A stretch of 64,000 bases of DNA from JBGLNJ01 sp041300525. Its GTDB lineage: Bacteria; Chloroflexota; Anaerolineae; Fen-1058. Under the pieces are notes generated by a model. It saw nothing but the letters and a program-made list of their open reading frames with translations. It did not search any database and was not told where the DNA came from. A program made the translations under genes and the position numbers. Shown piece by piece: positions 1 through 8,854 of this stretch. The stretch spans positions 186,001 to 250,000 of the forward strand of contig JBGLNJ010000001.1 of assembly GCA_041300525.1 (NCBI GenBank). The letters are read 5' to 3'. The stretch's first letter is position 1, and the number at the start of each line of letters is the position of its first letter.

Positions 1-85
1 CCAGCACATTGAATATCGGTCGAAACGCGGCGATAGCGATTTTCTGCCCCAGGTTGTACGGAGGCGCTTTCCTCTCCTCGGTCAT
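1..85 (-). CDS. 5' end of a probable 1-acyl-glycerol-3-phosphate acyltransferase (partial)
   Basis: Only the first 28 codons lie in the window; the gene runs off the left edge. It opens with an ATG at 83-85, preceded by a GGAG ribosome site, and reads TEERKAPPYNLGQ followed by a hydrophobic stretch ending FRPIFNVL. That start resembles PlsC-type acyltransferases, and in related bacteria plsC commonly follows cmk, as here. The product call rests on gene order and a short N-terminus only, so another membrane-associated enzyme is possible. Confidence 0.4.
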   Translation of the reverse strand, partial: MTEERKAPPYNLGQKIAIAAFRPIFNVL

Positions 86-199
86 GGCCCTACTCCAATT
101 CTCTTTCATCTATCTAATGGCCTGCGCTTCACCTGCGGCGAGCCGAACGGAGCGAGACGAAGCCGTCAGGTGCAAGCGTGTGTTGGGCGGCGGCCCGCT

Positions 200-1795
200 T
201 TATTTGACAGCCCAAAGATATGCTACTGCCGATTGATTTACTCCCTGCTTGGCGTCAACAAGCGGGCGCAGATGCGCGATAAGCGTTTTCGTTTCAGTGG
301 GCGTTAATGCTTCTCGCATAGCTTCTTCAAGGGTGGGAATTTTAGGGTTCCATGCGGTTCGTAACACCATTTCCCAATTCGTATCATTATCCTTCTGTTT
401 TATTTCAACCTGTAATTCAAGATGGATTTCCTTAAAGCCTGTCTTTTCCGCAAACGTTATCAAATCGCGCTCGTCAAAATCAAGCATAGGGTCACTGTCA
501 GTTGGCTGAATTCGATGATAAACGATTTTTACCTTTTGTGCTATCTCGGCTACAGGCGTTACATCATATCCCCAGAAAATATGTGTTGGCTCGGGGGAAC
601 AAAATCTGTTTATCGGCTCGAATAGGGATAGTCTGCCGTGAGGTTTGAGAACACGATAGAACTCGCTAAATGCTTGTTGTTTGGCCGCAACGTAAATCAA
701 TACTGAACGTGTTGTGACAACTTCAACTGACTCATTGCTGATGGCTGAAAGGTTTTCGGCGGGAGCACATATAAAGTGACAACGGTCAAGGACATCCATT
801 TTCTGCGCGATAGCCTGAGCATGATTGAGCAAATCTTGTGAGATGTCGCTAAAGATAACTTTGACGGTGGCCGATTTCTCAAATGCGCCAAAAGCGATTA
901 GACCATCACCGCACCCGACATCAAGTAGTGTTTCATTTTCGCCCAAGTTAGCATGATGCAGAACTTTATCCTGCACAGGATACAGACAGTCCATTACGGC
1001 TTTCATCCGTTCGGCATTACCGCCGAAACGTCGGTTCAATAACCACTCACTCCATATATCGCGTTGCGATTCAGCCATACTCTCCCTCAAGTTTGTTACG
1101 AGATTGCCGCGATTGTGACGCAAGTCGCCCAACAGCTTTTCAACCACTTGCATCACACCGGCGATGTCGAGGTGAGTCGAATCCACGATGACGGCATCTT
1201 GCGCCGGGCGCAGCGGAGCTGTGGCTCGCCCGCTATCTATCTGGTCACGCCGCATCATCGCCGAAAGAACGTCATTTAATTTGACGGGCTCGCCCCGCGC
1301 CAGACATTCCGCCTGGCGGCGGCAAGCACGTTCCTCGGCAGAAGCGTCCAGGTAAATCTTGAGGTCGGCTTCCGGCAGGACGACGGTGCCAATATCCCGT
1401 CCCACCATGACCACGTGACCCGCCAGGCCAATGCGCCGCTGCTGCGCCGTCATCGCCGTCCGAACGCCGGGATAAGCCGACACGGGCGACACAGCCCGAT
1501 CCACCTCCGGCGTGCGGATGGCCCACGTCACATCACGCCCCTCGCACATCACCGTGTATTGCCGGCCGTCGTCCGCCGTCGGCGCGAGCACGTCAATCTG
1601 CATGCGCTCGGCCAGATTTGTGACGGCTGCCTCGTCGCCAATGTCCAGGCCGCGTTCGAGCGCCGCCCACGTGACCGCCCGATACATGACGCCCGTATCG
1701 AAATAGATATAGCCGAGTTTTTCGGCCAGCAGCGCGCCGAGCGTGCTCTTGCCTGAAGCAGCCGGGCCGTCAATCGCAATAATGGAAGGGATCAT
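200..1795 (-). CDS. cmk: Cytidylate kinase fused in frame to a SAM-dependent methyltransferase
   Basis: Residues 1-221 are a full cytidylate kinase (CMP/dCMP + ATP to CDP/dCDP): P-loop GPAASGKST at 10-18, then DTGVMYRA and the GRDIGTVVLPEA segment. With no stop codon, the frame continues through a short linker into a class I methyltransferase (about 240-531) with SAM motif LLDVGCGDG near 290. The start is ATG 1793-1795, which overlaps the rluB stop (ATGA); a longer upstream start would overlap rluB further. Inside the frame, an ATG at 1076-1078 follows AGGGAGAG, so the methyltransferase may also be made separately from 200-1078. The methyltransferase half is visibly more AT-rich than the kinase half, which suggests acquisition. 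The kinase call is firm; the methyltransferase substrate is unknown. A lost stop codon or an assembly error could also create the fusion. Confidence 0.85.
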   Translation of the reverse strand: MIPSIIAIDGPAASGKSTLGALLAEKLGYIYFDTGVMYRAVTWAALERGLDIGDEAAVTNLAERMQIDVLAPTADDGRQYTVMCEGRDVTWAIRTPEVDRAVSPVSAYPGVRTAMTAQQRRIGLAGHVVMVGRDIGTVVLPEADLKIYLDASAEERACRRQAECLARGEPVKLNDVLSAMMRRDQIDSGRATAPLRPAQDAVIVDSTHLDIAGVMQVVEKLLGDLRHNRGNLVTNLRESMAESQRDIWSEWLLNRRFGGNAERMKAVMDCLYPVQDKVLHHANLGENETLLDVGCGDGLIAFGAFEKSATVKVIFSDISQDLLNHAQAIAQKMDVLDRCHFICAPAENLSAISNESVEVVTTRSVLIYVAAKQQAFSEFYRVLKPHGRLSLFEPINRFCSPEPTHIFWGYDVTPVAEIAQKVKIVYHRIQPTDSDPMLDFDERDLITFAEKTGFKEIHLELQVEIKQKDNDTNWEMVLRTAWNPKIPTLEEAMREALTPTETKTLIAHLRPLVDAKQGVNQSAVAYLWAVK

Positions 1796-2520
1796 GCCGA
1801 TTCCTTCAACTGGTTCAACGCTCGCAATTCCTGGCTGTTCAGATGGCGCCATTCGCCCGGCTTGAGGTCGCCCACGCGGATCGGCCCGACGCGCACGCGG
1901 ATGAGCCGGCGCACCGGGTATCCGAGCAAGGAAGCCGTGTCACGGATCTGCCGCTTGCGGCCCTCTTGCATCACCACGCGCAGCCACGTGCCCTCGCCCT
2001 CACTGCGCATGATGCTGATGTGCGCCGGCAAAGTTTTATGATCTTCCAACATCACGCCGCGCCGCCAGCGAAAAAGGGTAGCGTCGTCCGGGCGGCCCAG
2101 GACAAAAACGTGATATTCTTTTTCATGCTCAAAGCGCGGGTGCGTGAGCCGGTTCACCAGGTCACCGTCGTTCGACAGCAGGATCAGCCCCTCGCTATCG
2201 GCATCCAGCCGGCCCACCGGCACCAGGTGTCCTTCGAGTGGAATCAACTCGCGCACGGTTTTGCGGCCGCGCTCGTCGTCGAGCGTGGTGATGACGCCGC
2301 GCGGCTTGTAAAGCGCCACCGTGATTTCGCGCGTCTCGACACGGATACGACGCCCGTCCACGCGGATCGTGTCGTGCATGGAATCGGCGCTATCGCCCAA
2401 CCCGGCCAGCTTGCCATTGACGCTCACGCGCCCCTGGCGAATGACCTCTTCGCATGCGCGGCGGCTGCCATAGCCGGCCGCCACCAGAATCTTTTGAAGA
2501 CGCTGCCTGTTTTCTTGCAC
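1792..2520 (-). CDS. rluB: 23S rRNA pseudouridine synthase, RluB/RsuA family
   Basis: Converts a uridine in rRNA to pseudouridine. An N-terminal S4 RNA-binding domain (RLQKILVAAGYGSRR) is followed by the RsuA/RluB catalytic domain, with the catalytic Asp in VGRLDADSEGLILLSNDG and the late motif MQEGRKRQIR. The chosen start is GTG 2518-2520, just before the S4 domain and 5 nt after GGGTGA. An ATG at 2559 has only a badly spaced GAGG, and longer starts would read through an intergenic palindrome. The stop overlaps the cmk ATG by 4 bp, so rluB and cmk are translationally coupled. Confidence 0.88.
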   Translation of the reverse strand: MQENRQRLQKILVAAGYGSRRACEEVIRQGRVSVNGKLAGLGDSADSMHDTIRVDGRRIRVETREITVALYKPRGVITTLDDERGRKTVRELIPLEGHLVPVGRLDADSEGLILLSNDGDLVNRLTHPRFEHEKEYHVFVLGRPDDATLFRWRRGVMLEDHKTLPAHISIMRSEGEGTWLRVVMQEGRKRQIRDTASLLGYPVRRLIRVRVGPIRVGDLKPGEWRHLNSQELRALNQLKESA

Positions 2521-2600
2521 GTTTTCACCCTGGGTAGACTTGTCAAAGCATTGTAACATATCCTCAGCGATTCTGCCACGAAGCCGGAACCACATCCGGT

Positions 2601-2625
2601 AGGGGCAACCCTTGTGGTTGCCCCT
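2601..2625. repeat. Perfect 10-bp palindrome between divergent genes
   Basis: AGGGGCAACC (2601-2610), 5-nt loop, GGTTGCCCCT (2616-2625). It lies between rluB and the divergent C25 peptidase gene. No T-run follows on either side, so it looks like a dispersed intergenic palindrome rather than a terminator. Confidence 0.7.
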
Positions 2626-2686
2626 CGGCTGGGCAGGCACAAAGTGTACCCTTACGAGTTGTGAGGAATTACCAGACGACATCCGA

Positions 2687-2714
2687 TTGACAAATCCATC
2701 GTTCGTTGTAGACT
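2687..2714 (+). promoter_or_regulatory. Sigma70-type promoter for the C25 peptidase, near-leaderless
   Basis: TTGACA (2687-2692), 16-nt spacer, TAGACT (2709-2714). The ATG of the next gene begins 10 nt after the -10 box, leaving a leader of only a few bases and no Shine-Dalgarno. Confidence 0.6.
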
Positions 2715-2723
2715 TTTGCCACT

Positions 2724-5714
2724 ATGGCCTCGCCGCAAAAGTGGCTTGTCGGTTTGATCGTCTTGGGATGCGTGCTCAGCAGCAGCGTCCCTGTTCAGGT
2801 TTTGGCCGTTCCGCCAGAGCCTGGCGTCACGCCACGCCCGACCGTCGTCCAAACAAAAGACGGCCTGACCCTGGACTGGCGTGTATCCATGTCGCAGATC
2901 CACATCACGCCACGCGCCGACGGGACGCTCGACGTGACGTTGCCTGGCGCCTCACAAACCCATCAGCCCAGCCTCCCGCAACTGCCGTTTGATTCGGCAT
3001 TGATCGCCGTGCCTCCCGATGCGACTCCCACACTCCACGTACTCGCCGCCGAAGAGCAAACGATCCCCCTACCCGCCCGCAGAGAGGTAGCGCTTGCACC
3101 GATGCCCTCGGGCGTTCAGCGCGATGCGAGCGGTCATGTGATTGGTGGGGCTTTCTCGCCAACCTCGACTGCGATTTCCTCCACCACGGAGCAAGCGGTG
3201 ACGCTGGAACCGGTCGGCGTAATGCGCGGCGTGCGCCTGGCGCGAGTGACGTTCTACCCCATCCGCCCGGTGAAGGGACAACCCTATGCCCGCGTGACCA
3301 CTCACCTGCGCGTCTCTATCACCTTCGGTAGACAAGTTGGCAATGTGTTCCACGCCACGCGGCTCGACCCGCTGCTGGCTGCAGTCCAATCAACCGTCGT
3401 CAATCCAGATCAAGTTCAGCCTCGATCCCCAATCCCCACGCGGAGCATCCAATCTCCAATCCGAAATCCAACCGGCGCCGGTTCCGCTTTAACGGCGATA
3501 GAAGTGAGCGCGCCCGGCCTGACCGCCATCTCGTATGAAGCCTTGAACGCCATCGGCTTTCCCGTTGACAGCACCGACCCTCACTTCTTGCACTTGATGC
3601 ATGCCGGGAACGAGGTCGCCATTGAATGGGACGGCAACGGCGATACACACTTTGAGCCGGGCGAGCGATTGCTATTCTACGCCGACCCGCGCTCTAGCCG
3701 TTGGACGTACGGCGACGTCTACTTTCTCTGGCGAGACGCCACGCCCGGCTTGCGCATGTCGAGCCGCTCCGCCGCGCCCACCGGCCAGCCCGGCATCGCT
3801 TGGGCCACTGCGACCGCCGAGGTCAATGCGCTCTATACGCCCGATGGCTTTTACGGGCCAATCCCCGCCGGACGCGACGGCGACCGCTGGACGTGGGACG
3901 CGCTGCGGCTCCCCGATCGCGCTTTAGCTTCATACCCTGTCGAATTGCCATTTGCCGTGGACGTGACACAGCCATCCATGTTGACGGTGTGGCTCATCGG
4001 CTACACGGATGTCACCGCCAGCCCCGACCATCGCGTGGATGTGAGCCTCAACGACGTGTACGTGGGCCGCGTCGAATGGAACGGCAAGCGAGCGATTACG
4101 GCCACGCTGCCTATCACGCCCGGCATCTTGCGCGGCGGTATCAACACTCTCACATTGACACTGCCTGGCCTTGCCGGCGTCAACGTCGAGGGCATGTGGC
4201 TGGATGCTTTTTCGATCAATTGTGCGCGCAGCCAGGCATCGGCGGGAGCATCGGTTCGCTTCGACACAACCCCGACCGTTTACCAAGAGCCTGCCCCTCT
4301 TCTGCCGCGTCGGCTCTACCTGCCGCTGGTCACCCGCAACTATGCTCAGCAACAAGCGCCGGCTTTTACAGTTGCACTGGTCAGCCCCGGCCCCTATCGC
4401 GCTTACGACGTGACCGATCCCCTCCACCCACAAAGGCTGACCGACATGAAGGTGAACGGGAACTCTGTCACCCTGAGTGATCCACCGGAGGGTGGCGCGC
4501 ATCGCTACATCGTCACATCTGCCGAGGGCATCCTCAACCCTGCGCGTGTGAGGCCGGCTGAGAGCCTATCGGGCTTTCACGCCACCGGCGGATTCACCGG
4601 CGCCGATTACGCGATCATCACTCATCCCGCCTTCGCCGATGCGCTCGGCCCGCTGGCGAGCCTGCGCCAATCGCAAGGGCTCACGACAACCGTGATCAAC
4701 GTGCTGGGCATCTATGACGAGTGGGGCGATGGCCGTCCCGACCCGGAAGCGATCCGCGCCTTTATCGCGAATGCCTACGCCACCTGGCAGCCGCGCCCGA
4801 CTTTTATTTTGCTGGTCGGCGATGGAAGCTTTGACCCGAAACGCTATCGCACGGATTCACCACCCACTTTCATTCCGCCTTTCCTGGCCGATGTGGACCC
4901 GTGGGCCGGAGAGACTGCCGCCGACAATCGCTACGTCACCGTGGACGGAGCGGACGACCTGCCCGATCTATTGATTGGCCGGCTGCCGGTCAAAACGCTG
5001 GCCGAGGCGCAGGCCGTCGTGGACAAAATCGTGCGATACGAGACCGCTCCTTTCCCCGGCGGGTGGAATCGCAACATGGCGTTCGTGGCGGATGACACAG
5101 ACCCCAAGGCTGGGGACTTTGCGGCTCAATCCGAAATCATCGCCACGGCTTACGTGACCTCGCCCTTTACGCCGCAGCGAATCTACTTTACGCCGCCCGC
5201 GACGACGGTCACCGCAACTCGACAGGCTACGCTGAACGCCTGGAACACCGGCGCGTTGCTCGTGCAGTTCGCCGGCCATTCGTCCTGGCAGCAATGGGCC
5301 CAAGAGCGATTCTTTCACCTGGACGATCTCCCAACGCTCCACAACGGCCGCCGCTGGCCCATCGTCGTCGAGATGACGTGTTTCACGGGAGCGTTTCATC
5401 GGCCTGAGCCAACGCTGGACGAAGCATTGCTCACGCTGAACAGTGGTGGGGCAGTCGCTGCCTGGGGCGCAACGGGCCTGGGCGTTGGCACCGGCCATGC
5501 GGCGCTCGACGATGGATTCTTTCGCGCGGCCCTGCGTGACTCGGTCAGCACGCTCGGGCAGGCGACACTCGCTGGCAAACTATCCCTGGCCGCCACCGGC
5601 CAGAATTTGGACTTGCTGAATACCTTTGTCTTGCTCGGCGATCCTGCCCTGAGATTCAACCGAACCATCATACCCTGGGCCAGCCAAATTTACTTGCCCT
5701 TGATCTCAAAATGA
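2724..5714 (+). CDS. Secreted gingipain-like cysteine peptidase, family C25
   Basis: 996 residues. A signal peptide (about 1-28: Lys, hydrophobic core, ending VLAVPP) is followed by a long beta-rich N-terminal region. The C25 catalytic domain spans about 640-970. The catalytic His is in FAGHSSWQQW (about 852) and the Cys in EMTCFTGAFH (about 886), the expected C25 order. Two Chloroflexi-style tracts occur, LYLPLVTRNYA in the middle and IYLPLISK at the extreme C-terminus, probably surface-retention or export-related tails. Family members cleave proteins outside the cell; gingipains prefer Arg or Lys, but specificity here is not readable. No operon partner is close by. Confidence 0.88.
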   Translation: MASPQKWLVGLIVLGCVLSSSVPVQVLAVPPEPGVTPRPTVVQTKDGLTLDWRVSMSQIHITPRADGTLDVTLPGASQTHQPSLPQLPFDSALIAVPPDATPTLHVLAAEEQTIPLPARREVALAPMPSGVQRDASGHVIGGAFSPTSTAISSTTEQAVTLEPVGVMRGVRLARVTFYPIRPVKGQPYARVTTHLRVSITFGRQVGNVFHATRLDPLLAAVQSTVVNPDQVQPRSPIPTRSIQSPIRNPTGAGSALTAIEVSAPGLTAISYEALNAIGFPVDSTDPHFLHLMHAGNEVAIEWDGNGDTHFEPGERLLFYADPRSSRWTYGDVYFLWRDATPGLRMSSRSAAPTGQPGIAWATATAEVNALYTPDGFYGPIPAGRDGDRWTWDALRLPDRALASYPVELPFAVDVTQPSMLTVWLIGYTDVTASPDHRVDVSLNDVYVGRVEWNGKRAITATLPITPGILRGGINTLTLTLPGLAGVNVEGMWLDAFSINCARSQASAGASVRFDTTPTVYQEPAPLLPRRLYLPLVTRNYAQQQAPAFTVALVSPGPYRAYDVTDPLHPQRLTDMKVNGNSVTLSDPPEGGAHRYIVTSAEGILNPARVRPAESLSGFHATGGFTGADYAIITHPAFADALGPLASLRQSQGLTTTVINVLGIYDEWGDGRPDPEAIRAFIANAYATWQPRPTFILLVGDGSFDPKRYRTDSPPTFIPPFLADVDPWAGETAADNRYVTVDGADDLPDLLIGRLPVKTLAEAQAVVDKIVRYETAPFPGGWNRNMAFVADDTDPKAGDFAAQSEIIATAYVTSPFTPQRIYFTPPATTVTATRQATLNAWNTGALLVQFAGHSSWQQWAQERFFHLDDLPTLHNGRRWPIVVEMTCFTGAFHRPEPTLDEALLTLNSGGAVAAWGATGLGVGTGHAALDDGFFRAALRDSVSTLGQATLAGKLSLAATGQNLDLLNTFVLLGDPALRFNRTIIPWASQIYLPLISK

Positions 5715-5718
5715 TTTG

Positions 5719-5748
5719 TTTGACTTGACATTTGACTTGTGGTATCAT
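5719..5748 (+). promoter_or_regulatory. Probable promoter of the Roadblock gene
   Basis: TTGACT (5719-5724) and TATCAT (5743-5748), 18-nt spacer, about 40 nt before the ATG at 5789. The -10 box is moderate. Confidence 0.45.
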
Positions 5749-5788
5749 CTTCATATTCCTACCTCCATTCGTGCGAAAGGAGCCGCCC

Positions 5789-6112
5789 ATGCCCAAATCA
5801 CGCACCGACCAAATGGTAGAGCGCCTGCGAGACCTCCAGGCTTCTACTGGAGATATTGAAGGCTCCGCTGTCGTCTCTGTGGACGGCCTCATCATGGCCT
5901 CGTCATTGCCCGCCGGCGTCGAAGAGGATCGTGTTTCGGCCATGTCCGCCGCCATGCTCTCCCTGGGTGAGCGCATCGCCACCGAGTTAGGGCGCGGAAT
6001 CGCCCTCGCCCACTACGCCCCCCAACGAATCGCCCGCGTGGTTCCGCGACGCGATCCTGTACGAAATCGTTCCGCGCAGTTATTACGATTCCAACGGCGA
6101 TGGCGTGGGTGA
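5789..6112 (+). pseudogene. Roadblock/LC7-domain gene, truncated after about 70 residues
   Basis: ATG 5789 follows AAAGGAG. The protein begins MPKSRTDQMVERLRDLQ and keeps the first half of a Roadblock/LC7 fold (GSAVVSVDGLIMASSLP, then AMLSLGERIATELGRG). Such proteins accompany small Ras-like GTPases in MglAB-type switches. After GRG (about 5997) the sequence stops looking like Roadblock and reads low-quality Arg-rich residues to a stop at 6112, because the DNA there codes in another frame for a GH13 protein. The second half of the domain is missing, so it is probably non-functional. No mglA-type GTPase gene lies nearby. Confidence 0.7.
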
Positions 6113-7472
6113 CCTGCCCGGCATCGCGTCCAAGCTCGATTACATCCAGGCGCTCGGCGCGAACACACTCTGGCTGACGCCGGTGTTCTCAGCCACCAGT
6201 TCATTTGGCCTCGACGTGATGGACTATTCCACCCTCTCACCCAGCCTGGGCACAAAGGAGGACCTGGCAAATCTGATTCGCCAGGCACATAGCCGCAAGA
6301 TGCGCGTGGTGATGGACCTGCCGGTTGCCTACACATCCAACGAGTTTGCGTATTTCAAGGACGCTTACAACAAACCGGCCTCGGCGTATAGTGATTGGTA
6401 TCAATGGACGAACACGGCGCACACCGCTTACAAATCCTATGCCAACCTCCGCACTCTGCCGCTGCTCAATCACAAGAATGTGTCCGTGCAGTCATATCTT
6501 GTTCAGGTGGCTCAGACCTGGCTGAGCGCCGGAGTGGATGGCTTTCGTGTGAGCGATGCGGACAGCATGCCGCACGAGTTTTTGAAATCGTTTCGCCAGG
6601 CGGTCAAGCAGGCCAACTCGGGCGCCGTCTTGCTGGGCGAGGTCTGGAACAACGACCCCAAGAAACTGGCGCCCTATTTCCTGGACGAGTTCGACGCTCT
6701 GTTTGACGCGCCGCTGTATTACGCGCTGGCCGGCAACGCCGACCGCAACGGCGGTGGACTGCTCAACGGGCGCAACACGCCGAACGACCTGGATGCAGTC
6801 TTGAGCGCAATGGCACTCTACACCCCCACGGCGCAACTCATCCGCTTTGCCGGCGCTCACAACACCAACCGCATTGCCAGCCTCGTGAGCCAGAATGTAG
6901 AGCGCGAGCGGATGGCGGCGCTGCTCGTCCTCACGCTGCCCGGCACGCCGATGATTTACTATGGCGACGAAATCGGGATGCCCGGCAGCCTGGGCAGCGG
7001 CGCATCCGCCGAGGAATACCGCCGTGCGCCGATGGACTGGACCCAGTCTGCCAAAGGCACTGGCACGGCGACATGGTTCAAAGACGCGGCCAAGGTCAAC
7101 AAGCCCAACGATAACATTTCGGTGGAAGAGCAGCAAAACGTCAAAGGCTCCCTGTGGAGCTTTTACAAAATGCTCATCACACAGCGCAAGGAACACGCCG
7201 CGCTGCGCGGCGACGGTTTCCAAACCGTCGCCAGCCCCTGCCGTTCGTGCTACGCTTACCTGCGGTGGGACGCGAACGATTTCTATCTCATCGCCATCAA
7301 CTTTTCCGACCAGACGCAGAGCGTGACGCTCGACCTCACCAAAACGCCGCGCAACGTGAGCGGCCCCGGAGAAGACTTGACCCGAGGGGGCACCGTCAGC
7401 CTGCCATCCAATGGCCGTTATACACTCACGATGGAGGCGCGGGACGCGCGTCTTTTGCACTGGGGAAAGTAG
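5991..7472 (+). pseudogene. GH13 (alpha-amylase-like) protein, 5'-truncated and lacking key catalytic residues
   Basis: The open frame begins after a TAG at 5988-5990, reads a Pro/Ser/Thr linker, then AWFRDAILYEIVPRSYYDSNGDG, a classic GH13 start. Any signal or lipoprotein segment is gone and the first in-frame start is a GTG at 6105, inside a conserved motif. The barrel is otherwise complete to 7472 (IYYGDEIGMPG, C-terminal beta domain). The active site is not: the nucleophile Asp of GFRxD is Ser (codon 6552-6554), the HD of region IV is HN (AAC 6861-6863), and the region I NH pair is AY. Only the general-acid Glu (LLGEVWN, 6639-6641) remains. It may descend from a non-catalytic GH13 binding protein, and is now broken by fusion to the Roadblock gene. 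Confidence 0.75.
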
Positions 7473-7498
7473 GCAAAATCTCCAATCTCCAATCTCAA

Positions 7499-8752
7499 AT
7501 TTCAAAGGACACACCAGCTTTTGAATATCGCGACGGCGAGCTTGCGTGCGAAGGCATCAGGTTAAGCGACATCGCGCAGCAGGTGGGCACGCCGGTCTAT
7601 GTCTACCGCCGGGCGCGCATCGAGGCGAACTATGGCCGCATCGCGGCGGCTTTTGCGCCGTTGGACGCCAAGATACATTACGCCGTCAAAGCCAACGGCA
7701 ATCTGGCCGTGCTGCGACTCCTCGACGATTTGGGCGCGGGCTTTGACGTAGTGTCCGGCGGCGAGTTGTTTCGCGTGTTGAAAGCTGGCGTGGACGCGGG
7801 GCGCGTTGTCTTTGCGGGCGCGGGCAAGACCGATGCCGAGTTGGCCTATGCGCTGCGCCAGGCGTCGCGCGTGGGACAGGTCAACGCGGAATCGGCGGAC
7901 GAACTGCACGCGCTGAACGAGTTGGCAGGCGCGCGCGGCATGACGCAACGAGTGGCGCTGCGGCTCAACCCTGGCGTTGACCCTCACACGCATCGGCACA
8001 TCAGCACCGGACACGCGGGCAGCAAGTTCGGCGTCGAGATAGAAGAAGCAGAATCGTTGCTGGCCGACGTGGCGCAGTTTCCACATCTGGACATCTCCGG
8101 GCTGCACATTCACATCGGCTCGCAGATTCCCGATGCGGGGCCGCTGGTCGCCGCGCTCGACCGTGTGTTGCCGCTGGCTCAACGCTTCAAGACGATTCGC
8201 GCGTTGGACCTTGGCGGGGGATTCCCTGTCGCATACCGTCAAGGCGAGACAGTCACCCCGCCGGAAGAATTCGCTCGCGCCGTAAAAGACCAGCTCCGAG
8301 GCTTGGGCAAGCCCCTAGAGCTTTCGATAGAGCCGGGGCGTTTCATCGTGGCGGACGCGGGCGCGCTGGTGGCGCAGGCGCAGGCGACCAAACATTCGTA
8401 TGGTCGTCGCATCGTCACGACCGACGCGGGAATGACGGATCTCATCCGTCCGGCGCTGTATGATGCCTACCACGAAATCGTGCCCGTCATTCAGAGCAAG
8501 CCTTTGGACGAACTGACGGATGTGGCCGGGCCAGTGTGCGAATCTTCCGATTTTCTTGGACATGAGCGCGCATTGCCGGCGATGAAGCGCGGCGACTTGC
8601 TCGCAGTGCTAACGGTGGGCGCGTATGGCGCGACGATGGCATCGAATTATAACGCTCGCCCGCGCGCTCCCGAGGTACTCGTAGAAAGCGCCGCGTTTCG
8701 CATCGTCCGGCGGCGCGAAACGTGGCAAGACCTAGTGCGAGCCGAGATTTAA
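7499..8752 (+). CDS. lysA: Diaminopimelate decarboxylase
   Basis: Last step of lysine synthesis: meso-diaminopimelate to lysine plus CO2, using PLP. The PLP lysine is in IHYAVKANGN. HIGSQ, LDLGGGFP and EPGRFIVADAG follow, then the dimer-partner motif CESSDFLG, and the end is full length. The start is a problem. No ATG, GTG or TTG occurs in frame between the upstream stop at 7472 and the conserved FEYRDGELACEG. An AAGGA at 7505-7509 would place a start near 7514-7520, where the codons are CCA GCT TTT. ATT at 7499 is used here as a rare-start placeholder. Either an ATG was lost, a rare start is used, or translation is coupled from upstream. Confidence 0.85.
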   Translation: MSKDTPAFEYRDGELACEGIRLSDIAQQVGTPVYVYRRARIEANYGRIAAAFAPLDAKIHYAVKANGNLAVLRLLDDLGAGFDVVSGGELFRVLKAGVDAGRVVFAGAGKTDAELAYALRQASRVGQVNAESADELHALNELAGARGMTQRVALRLNPGVDPHTHRHISTGHAGSKFGVEIEEAESLLADVAQFPHLDISGLHIHIGSQIPDAGPLVAALDRVLPLAQRFKTIRALDLGGGFPVAYRQGETVTPPEEFARAVKDQLRGLGKPLELSIEPGRFIVADAGALVAQAQATKHSYGRRIVTTDAGMTDLIRPALYDAYHEIVPVIQSKPLDELTDVAGPVCESSDFLGHERALPAMKRGDLLAVLTVGAYGATMASNYNARPRAPEVLVESAAFRIVRRRETWQDLVRAEI

Positions 8753-8854
8753 AAAGTCTTTATCGCACTCGCCACCGCCAGCCCGACCGCTCAGTACGGA
8801 TGCAGTTGAACCGAGTCACTGATAACTGATTGACTGATTGACTGACTGATCCCC

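Noticed and set aside
5789..7472. Programmed frameshift producing a Roadblock-GH13 fusion protein
   Set aside because: Both domains are truncated at the join and no slippery site or stimulatory structure is seen; a deletion is simpler.
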